56,826 bases of DNA from Ardenticatenaceae bacterium. Lineage in GTDB: Bacteria > Chloroflexota > Anaerolineae > Promineifilales > Promineifilaceae. The notes below the pieces were generated by a model. That model had not been told where the DNA came from. It ran no database searches and saw only the letters and a list, made by a program, of their open reading frames with translations. Positions 51,346 through 56,826 of this stretch are shown here, in pieces. The translations under genes and the position numbers were made by a program. Each line of letters opens with the position of its first letter. Within the stretch, counting starts at the first letter, position 1. The stretch is taken from positions 1 through 56,826 of the forward strand of contig JASJCR010000029.1 in the NCBI GenBank assembly GCA_030065875.1, read 5' to 3'.

Positions 51346-52353
51346 ATGGTCATCTATCGCGAACCGCTTGTGAATCGGCTTGATCTGGCTTTAGAGGCCA
51401 GAGGACATTTGGTTGATGACCGTCACGAAAGCGCATTTCGCCTTTTTAACGGATTTTACGAGGGGTGGCCAAAAATAGTCTTTGATCTTTACGGTCAAAC
51501 GATTGTTGCCCACAATCACATGGAGGATAGTCAGCTGGGTCATCAGGCGGCCGAACGAGGTCTCAACTTCATCTTGGAAAAATGGCCCTGGATAACAACG
51601 GCCGTGTTAAAGACACGCCGCGCAGATTCTCCGGCCGCACGCAACGGGATCATCGTGTATGGCACAAAACCAAATCACTGGATTCGAGAGTATGGAATTC
51701 GCTATGCCATTGATTTACAGCTGAATCGGGATGCCAGCTTTTATCTCGATACGCGGCTGCTGCGCCGCTGGATCCTCGATCACCTTGCCGGCAAAACCGT
51801 CCTCAATACGTTCGCCTATACCGGCAGTTTGGGCGTGGCCGCCGTTGGAGGTGGCGCAGAGCGGGTCATCCACACCGATTTAAATAAAAGCTTTTTAAAT
51901 ATCGCCAAATCATCATATACCTTAAACGGCTTCCCCATCGACAAAAAATTGTTCCAGACCGGGGATTTTTGGTCGCATATGAATCGTCTAAAGCGAGCTG
52001 GAGAACAGTTTGACTGCGTTATACTCGATCCGCCCTTTTTTTCTTCAACGGAGCAAGGGCGGGTTGATCTGGCGCAAAATGTTAAGCGGCTTATTAATAA
52101 GGTGCGGCCGCTGGTCAAAAGTGGCGGCCGGCTGGTCGCTATCAACAATGCCCTTTTTGTAAAAGGACGGGCCTATTTAGACGTACTTGAAGAAATTTGC
52201 CGGGACGGCTATGTAGAAATTGAGCGCTTTATCCCCGTCCCCGACGATATCACCGGCTATCCAACCACCCAGGTTGACAATCCACCCGTCGATCCATCAC
52301 CATTTAATCACCCTACCAAGATCGTGATTTTAAAAATTCGACACGCATTATAG
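51346..52353 (+). CDS. Class I SAM-dependent rRNA methyltransferase, RlmI/RlmK-like
   Basis: A 335-residue methyltransferase that probably makes 5-methylcytosine in 23S rRNA or a related base. It starts with YREPLVNRLDLALEAR and HESAFRLFNGF, reminiscent of the RlmI N-terminal domain. The Rossmann core has LNTFAYTGSLGVAA (motif I) near residue 145 and VILDPPFFSS (motif IV) near residue 225. The PUA domain seen in E. coli RlmI seems reduced. It is unlinked to other RNA-modification genes here. Confidence 0.8.
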   Translation: MVIYREPLVNRLDLALEARGHLVDDRHESAFRLFNGFYEGWPKIVFDLYGQTIVAHNHMEDSQLGHQAAERGLNFILEKWPWITTAVLKTRRADSPAARNGIIVYGTKPNHWIREYGIRYAIDLQLNRDASFYLDTRLLRRWILDHLAGKTVLNTFAYTGSLGVAAVGGGAERVIHTDLNKSFLNIAKSSYTLNGFPIDKKLFQTGDFWSHMNRLKRAGEQFDCVILDPPFFSSTEQGRVDLAQNVKRLINKVRPLVKSGGRLVAINNALFVKGRAYLDVLEEICRDGYVEIERFIPVPDDITGYPTTQVDNPPVDPSPFNHPTKIVILKIRHAL

Positions 52354-52382
52354 TCGGGCGTGTCGCTAGACGCAGGTACCTT

Positions 52383-53222
52383 ATGGCTATTACTATTCAC
52401 CCAATTGAGACGGGGCGAGTCAAAATCAAAAAAAACCAGGTCACCAAAGCCCATAACCACTTTCCGGGATTATTTAACATCCTTTTTGGCCAGGAATGGA
52501 CCACCTGGCTGCCGATTCTGGCATTTGTAATCGAGCACGCAGACGGTCTGGTTGTGGTTGATACAGGGGAAACGTCGCGGACAGCTCACACCGGGTATTT
52601 GCCCTGGCATCCATACTACAATCGGGCCGTGCTGTTTGACGTCAAGCCCGAGGATGAAATCGGCCGTCAGATGGATCTCATGGGGCTGGATCGCAGCCAA
52701 ATACAGCTTGTTGTTCTGACCCACTTGCACACCGATCACGCCGGCGGCCTGGCTGATTTTCCCCAGCAAAGAATTTTGGTCCATCCTCAGGAGTTTGAAA
52801 GCGCCCGAGGCTTTATGGGCCGCGTCCAAGGTTACCTTCCGCACCGCTGGCCGGCATGGTTCGCCCCGGAAATGATGACCTTTGCTGATGGGCCGTTTGG
52901 GCCGTTTGAAAGCAGCCATAAGCTTACCGCTGATGGTCAAATCGTGGCTGTGCCCACCCCCGGTCATACCGCCGCTCACTTTTCAGTTGTCGTGCAGGAT
53001 GGAGAGTTAACCTACTTCCTGGCCGGTGATTCGACCTATAACGAAGCCAATTTGATATCGGAGACGCCCTCTGGTTTGGACTTGCCCTCAGCGGCAGAAA
53101 CTCACGAAAAAATTCGGGCCCTGGCAGCGGCAGGACCATTGATTTATTTGCCCGCACACGATCCGGAATCGGTCAAGCGTTTGACAAAAAAACAGCCGGT
53201 AATCTTGCCACCTCACCATTAA
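52383..53222 (+). CDS. MBL-fold metallo-hydrolase
   Basis: A 279-residue metallo-beta-lactamase-fold hydrolase resembling AHL lactonases. The zinc motif THLHTDHAGG carries His114, His116, Asp118 and His119; PTPGHTAAH provides the next His, LAGDSTY the bridging Asp and PAHDPES the last His. Such proteins hydrolyse lactones, phosphodiesters or esters; a lactonase role would need testing. It starts 29 nt after the methyltransferase gene's stop. Confidence 0.85.
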   Translation: MAITIHPIETGRVKIKKNQVTKAHNHFPGLFNILFGQEWTTWLPILAFVIEHADGLVVVDTGETSRTAHTGYLPWHPYYNRAVLFDVKPEDEIGRQMDLMGLDRSQIQLVVLTHLHTDHAGGLADFPQQRILVHPQEFESARGFMGRVQGYLPHRWPAWFAPEMMTFADGPFGPFESSHKLTADGQIVAVPTPGHTAAHFSVVVQDGELTYFLAGDSTYNEANLISETPSGLDLPSAAETHEKIRALAAAGPLIYLPAHDPESVKRLTKKQPVILPPHH

Positions 53223-53261
53223 AATCGATTCCTGGCAGCCGGTCCCCACCTCTGATCCATT

Positions 53262-53453
53262 GATTTAACCCAAGTGGCTACCTTTGCTTCCCGATAAATA
53301 TTGAAGATTTACAAATAAATGCGGAAATGAACCATCCTCCCAAACAAGCCTGTCATCCTGGCCCCCATCTTCACGGGGTAAACTACGGCGGGGATCCATC
53401 GGTGACAAGCCAATGGATTCCCGCTTTCGCAGGAATGACGGCGCTGTATGGGA
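53262..53453 (+). repeat. Dispersed repeat related to the MITE-like element
   Basis: Begins with TTTAACCCAAGTGGCTACCT, the terminal repeat of the element at 25685-25975, and ends with ATGGATTCCCGCTTTCGC and GGAATGACG. Its second half matches the inverted copy at 40131-40262. Coding capacity: none. Confidence 0.65.
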
Positions 53454-53462
53454 ATTAATTTG

Positions 53463-54743
53463 TTATTCTCGATTTTTATAGAAAAATTCAGTGACGACAG
53501 GATGGGTCCAACCCGGGCGGAACAGCGTCTGCCATTCCCACGTCTCATCCCATCCACCACCAGCTCGATTGGCCAACAGCCAGTGGGAAAAGGCGAAGTA
53601 ATACGGCTCTCGATCTCGCATATAACGATATTGCCAGCTGAGCAAATCGATAACGACCTGTGGGTCTTCATGATAAGACCCCCCTTCCGTGCCGATGATC
53701 GGCAGAGATCGGCCGAGCTCCTGCTGAACGATGCGATCATATTCGCGGAACATGAGAAAACCACCAAGGTCATCTTTCGGCCGCAAACCGTGGTAATTGT
53801 GCAGCGATACCCAACTGCGATCGAGCAAATGGGCATCTCCATTAAACTTTAGGGCCTTGATTGTGCGCCGGAAAAATTCGAGATGATTGTACTCACCACC
53901 CGGGCTGAGGGCTCCAATACCCGGCAATCCCCCATTTTTGATCACATCCCGGGCAGCGGCCGCCCACGTTACTGCATAAACGTTGGGATTGGCAAACCCC
54001 TGATTGTTTTCAACATTGGCGTTTGGCTCGTTGTAAAGCTGAAAATAATAAACCCCTTTGGCGCGATAATGACGGACCATGGGACCCAGCTCCCCGTCAT
54101 AAGACAAGACGCTGTCGCGATAAAGACGCATGACCGGCATGATGTCGTTGGCCACCAGCTGCTCAACCAAATAATCATTGTCCCCTATTTGGGTGTTGTC
54201 GTTTAGAAAAACCACCCACTTGATATTCATTTTTTTCACTTCTGCGACGAAGCGATCAACTGTGCCTCGATCTTGACTTACCGTCGGCATCCAGTGGATT
54301 CCCCAGCCGTTGTCGTTGGGTGGTTTGGGATAGGAACCCAGCATCAGCGGTTCATTCAATCCAACTTGATCAAATGGTGGTGCAACCGGCACGGGGGTTT
54401 TTGATGGTGTTGGGGTCAAGCTGGGGGTCAGAGTTGGGGTAACCGGCGTTCGTGAAGGGATCGGAATTGGGGTCGTTGTTGGCGGTCGTGGGGTGGCGCT
54501 GGGTAATCCGACGAAGGAGCCGCTGGCCACTTCAGAGGGGACAACGGTCCACGTAGGCGGGGGCAGATCAGAGGTTGGGGTCATTGAAGGCACGGCCGCT
54601 GCAGAGGCCATGGTAGGCAACGCCAACTCTCCCCTTGCCTCAGCAATAGGGGTTATTCCGCTTTGACATCCGGTTAACAGCAGAATGAAAAGAAGGAGAC
54701 CGGTCAGGGTCAAGAGGGAACCCCGGCTATTTTTTATCATCAA
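53463..54743 (-). CDS. Lipoprotein with GH-A clan-like glycosidase domain
   Basis: A 426-residue exported lipoprotein. The lipobox is LLTGC with Cys26. A Pro/Thr/Ser-rich linker (about residues 50-122) leads to a TIM-barrel domain that resembles glycoside hydrolases of clan A: YNEP with the putative acid/base Glu239 and IIGTEGG with the putative nucleophile Glu353. The sugar target is unknown. It would be anchored outside the cytoplasmic membrane. It precedes no obvious transport or sensor gene. Confidence 0.72.
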   Translation of the reverse strand: MMIKNSRGSLLTLTGLLLFILLLTGCQSGITPIAEARGELALPTMASAAAVPSMTPTSDLPPPTWTVVPSEVASGSFVGLPSATPRPPTTTPIPIPSRTPVTPTLTPSLTPTPSKTPVPVAPPFDQVGLNEPLMLGSYPKPPNDNGWGIHWMPTVSQDRGTVDRFVAEVKKMNIKWVVFLNDNTQIGDNDYLVEQLVANDIMPVMRLYRDSVLSYDGELGPMVRHYRAKGVYYFQLYNEPNANVENNQGFANPNVYAVTWAAAARDVIKNGGLPGIGALSPGGEYNHLEFFRRTIKALKFNGDAHLLDRSWVSLHNYHGLRPKDDLGGFLMFREYDRIVQQELGRSLPIIGTEGGSYHEDPQVVIDLLSWQYRYMRDREPYYFAFSHWLLANRAGGGWDETWEWQTLFRPGWTHPVVTEFFYKNRE

Positions 54744-54826
54744 TCTTGGTTTTACAGGGAATTTTTGTTTGGTACTGTAAAACGGTTTTCAACTGCCGAT
54801 AGGAATATTGGATGGTCGGCCGTGAC

Positions 54827-55456
54827 TTAAGGAGCAGAACTCACATATTCCGCCATTGTCTGCAGGAGAGCTTCAAATTGATCGTATCCTTGTACCTCCT
54901 GGAAAACACCGTCATCACGCATGCCAATCACGCTGACCCACAACAGGCGTCGACTTTGCTCCTCATCAGAGATATTTTCAACGGCCGGCTCAACACCCAA
55001 CAAACGCGCAAAGGCATTGTGATCGCTTTTTAAAGCCACAATTATTTTTCCGGAAGCCAGCTGGCGCTGTAAAAACGCCTGATCCGCATCAGCAATCAGG
55101 CGTGGATCAAGATAAATAATCTGAATTTCAGGGTAAGTGCCCAAAAGCGTGGCGATTTCCACCGTGTTGGTGGCAATGCGCATATTGGCCAGCGCGGTTT
55201 GTTGGGGGGTCAGTAACGGGGAGGAAGATGGCGCCAAATAAGCGGAAATCTGATAGGTTGAATTGGGAACCAGAGTCGGAGTAGGTTCTAACGAGGTTGC
55301 CTCATTTACGGAATTGCCAAACTGATAAATAAAGAAGTATCCGGCACAGGCCACGATAGCGTACATCAATATTGCAAGCGCCAACACCCGGCCGCGTGAA
55401 GGCGCTGTGTCTGGCGTTTGCATGCCTTGATTTTGATCATGAGTTTCATGAGACAT
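54827..55456 (-). CDS. Single-pass membrane protein, unknown function
   Basis: A 209-residue protein with one membrane segment (about residues 24-46), a Thr/Pro/Ser-rich linker (to about 85) and an extracytoplasmic domain of about 120 residues that I do not recognise. An AAGGAGGT Shine-Dalgarno lies 8 nt before the ATG, one of the best in the window. It is upstream of the glycosidase lipoprotein on the same strand, 83 bp apart, so a two-gene envelope unit is plausible. Confidence 0.65.
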   Translation of the reverse strand: MSHETHDQNQGMQTPDTAPSRGRVLALAILMYAIVACAGYFFIYQFGNSVNEATSLEPTPTLVPNSTYQISAYLAPSSSPLLTPQQTALANMRIATNTVEIATLLGTYPEIQIIYLDPRLIADADQAFLQRQLASGKIIVALKSDHNAFARLLGVEPAVENISDEEQSRRLLWVSVIGMRDDGVFQEVQGYDQFEALLQTMAEYVSSAP

Positions 55457-55632
55457 TGGCCATACCTCCTTACTATTTTGCTGACAATTGGATTCTAACC
55501 GTCTCCCCAGTTAGAGCAAAAGATATTTATCGGGATTAAACATTTGGGATCAGATTAAACGCATCATCTATTTTCAAAATTAACGTGATTATTACAAAAC
55601 ATATTTAAATTTATCTATATGTCATAGAAAGC

Positions 55633-55660
55633 TTGACAGTCTAAAAGCAATCTTTACACT
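55633..55660 (+). promoter_or_regulatory. Predicted promoter of trxA
   Basis: TTGACA (55633-55638), a 16-bp spacer and TACACT (55655-55660). It lies about 110 bp before trxA in a 312-bp divergent gap that otherwise holds no gene. Confidence 0.6.
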
Positions 55661-55768
55661 TTACACGTAAGATCCAGATGTAATTTTTCGTCTAGAGGTG
55701 TAGTAAACTACAAACAGTCCGGAGGGTAGGGAATTCCCTGTCACCGATAAGTTAGGAGATAAAAAAAA

Positions 55769-56095
55769 ATGGCAGACCCGATTCATACAACAGATACAGA
55801 TTTTCAAGAGGACGTAATAGGAGCCGAAAAGCCGGTTTTGGTGGATTTTTGGGCAGAGTGGTGTGGCCCGTGCCGCATGATTGCTCCCTCTTTGAAAGAT
55901 ATCGCAGCCGAATATGGTGACACATTGACCGTGGCAAAAATGGACATCGACTCAAATCCGACCATCCCAGGCCGTTATGGCATTCGCAGCATCCCAACTC
56001 TGATGTTGTTCAAAGGTGGTGAAGTTGTGGAGCGGATCGTTGGTGCTCAGCCAAAAGACGCCATTATGGCTAAAGTTTTGCCTCACTTGAATTAA
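55769..56095 (+). CDS. trxA: Thioredoxin
   Basis: Small cytosolic thiol-disulfide oxidoreductase of 108 residues. The active site FWAEWCGPCRM has Cys32 and Cys35, the cis-Pro is in SIPTLMLF, and the fold pattern is complete. TTAGGAGA lies about 9 nt before the ATG. A strong terminator follows. It would be reduced by a thioredoxin reductase encoded elsewhere. Confidence 0.95.
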   Translation: MADPIHTTDTDFQEDVIGAEKPVLVDFWAEWCGPCRMIAPSLKDIAAEYGDTLTVAKMDIDSNPTIPGRYGIRSIPTLMLFKGGEVVERIVGAQPKDAIMAKVLPHLN

Positions 56096-56153
56096 CGTCA
56101 TTACGGTGCGGACTTACTGAGATTATTGCACCTTTGGAAAAATAAATTGAATC

Positions 56154-56187
56154 AAAAAAAAGCCGGGTCCACGACTCGGCTTTTTTT
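56154..56187. terminator. Bidirectional terminator after trxA
   Basis: A-run, then a stem with AGCCG arms closing a loop of about 10 nt, then CGGCT and seven Ts. It serves trxA and the opposing gene at 56218-56637. Confidence 0.85.
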
Positions 56188-56217
56188 ATATTTCGACCAT
56201 CAACGGGTCAAATCGAC

Positions 56218-56637
56218 TTACATTTCTTGTGTTTCGCTTTTCTCCGCCGGTGGTTCTTCCTGATTCAATTTTTCAGAAAGTTCAGACAGCTCACGACTCA
56301 ACCACTGTAGACCTGAAGAAACCGCTGATTTGGTTTTTTGAGCCACCTCAGTCTTATCAACTTTACCCGCTTCTTCACGGACCTTTTGAGCGGCCGGGCT
56401 GCTCTTGATTTCTGAAAAGACCTTGTTTACTTCCTCAGAAAAATTCTTGAATCCCTCACGGAAATCTTTCTCAAGTCGTTGACGTTCATCGCTATTCCAC
56501 GCTGATTGCACCGTCTCGGCAAATTGTCGGCCGAGATTACGCAGCTCATCGGCAATATCGGTTTGGCCCTCTTCAGCCTTTACCGCCTCATCCAAATCTT
56601 CAACATCAATTTTGATAGGTTCGTTTTCTTTGACCAT
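56218..56637 (-). CDS. Amphipathic helical protein, unknown function
   Basis: A 139-residue acidic protein made of long amphipathic helices (residues about 15-125), with a pattern like YtxH or apolipoprotein-type repeats and a Glu/Pro/Lys-rich tail. There are no cysteines and no membrane segment. The ATG at 56637 has GAGGAAG 5 nt upstream, preferred over an ATG at 56676. The function is unknown; stress- or membrane-associated roles are only guesses. Confidence 0.65.
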   Translation of the reverse strand: MVKENEPIKIDVEDLDEAVKAEEGQTDIADELRNLGRQFAETVQSAWNSDERQRLEKDFREGFKNFSEEVNKVFSEIKSSPAAQKVREEAGKVDKTEVAQKTKSAVSSGLQWLSRELSELSEKLNQEEPPAEKSETQEM

Positions 56638-56725
56638 AATCTTCCTCATTAAGAATCGGGGGATACATAATCCCAAATATATTTCTATCGCTTAGGTAAT
56701 TTACAAAAAGAATTGTTAAAAAAAA

Positions 56726-56826
56726 GCCACAGATTAACACGGATTTTCACAGATTTCTCTTTCTAATCTGCGAAAATCTGCGTAATCTGCGGACAATTTT
56801 TTTAGAAAAGATCTTGTAAATCACTT
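56726..56826. repeat. Dispersed intergenic repeat, second near-complete copy
   Basis: GCCACAGATTAACACGGATT, AATCTGCGAAAATCTGCG and GTAATCTGCGGA, ending in GTAAATCACTT at the window edge. It matches 28704-28799. Confidence 0.8.

Noticed and set aside
1..56826. Prophage, plasmid or conjugative element
   Set aside because: No integrase, transposase, portal, replication-initiator or conjugation gene was found; gene content is housekeeping and envelope-related.

Overview
The window looks like a chromosomal segment of a mid-GC, non-pathogenic environmental bacterium, most likely a member of the Chloroflexota (Anaerolineae/Caldilineae-like). This is an inference from gene style: an archaeal-type aspartate-semialdehyde dehydrogenase, a RecG with a long N-terminal extension, a coiled-coil protein between coaD and rpmF, GT39-type and O-antigen-ligase/TPR membrane proteins, many genes with weak or no Shine-Dalgarno sites, and intergenic regions full of small repeats. 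No rRNA, tRNA, phage, plasmid, transposase gene or CRISPR array is visible. GGCCG/CGGCC is strikingly frequent throughout.

Layout. 1-9.1 kb: housekeeping (degV, recG, coaD, coiled-coil protein, rpmF, fabD, fabG, Asp23-like, nusB, a degenerate Nudix protein). 9.1-13.9 kb: pheS-pheT behind what reads as a classical transcription attenuator with a Phe-rich leader peptide, then a PlsC-like acyltransferase. 13.9-22.5 kb: STAS protein, GT39-like membrane protein, metallophosphoesterase, acetyltransferase, R3H-AAA ATPase, and a DegU/DegS-like two-component pair with an operator-rich upstream region. 22.5-28.7 kb: zinc-ribbon coiled-coil protein, secreted L,D-transpeptidase, MazG-like protein, an orphan McrC, a PH-domain membrane protein, a polyprenol-phosphate mannosyltransferase-like GT2. 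28.8-36.8 kb: envelope group (methyltransferase, polytopic membrane protein, O-antigen ligase-TPR, two tandem FemAB proteins) and a divergent isocitrate/isopropylmalate dehydrogenase. 37-43.7 kb: double-YccF protein divergent from a large SPFH/flotillin-like coiled-coil protein, OsmC, CopZ-like HMA protein, RidA, and asd under a T-box riboswitch. 44-48.5 kb: NAD-linked formate dehydrogenase operon, with a NuoE-NuoF fusion and a catalytic subunit read through an in-frame UGA as selenocysteine, with a SECIS hairpin. 48.6-56.8 kb: PPK2, MttB-family methyltransferase, RlmI-like methyltransferase, MBL hydrolase, glycosidase lipoprotein, membrane-anchored unknown, thioredoxin, amphipathic unknown.

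The strongest signals are regulatory and translational: (i) the Sec-containing FdhA with its SECIS, (ii) the pheST leader peptide/attenuator, (iii) the asd T-box, probably sensing tRNA-Thr, (iv) degenerate octanucleotide repeat blocks forming long inverted repeats in front of several genes, and (v) a 16-copy heptanucleotide tract abutting the ribosome binding site of a metal-binding protein gene. I see no cluster that clearly amounts to an entirely new multi-gene system. The SPFH/double-YccF pair and the octamer repeat family are the least explained elements.
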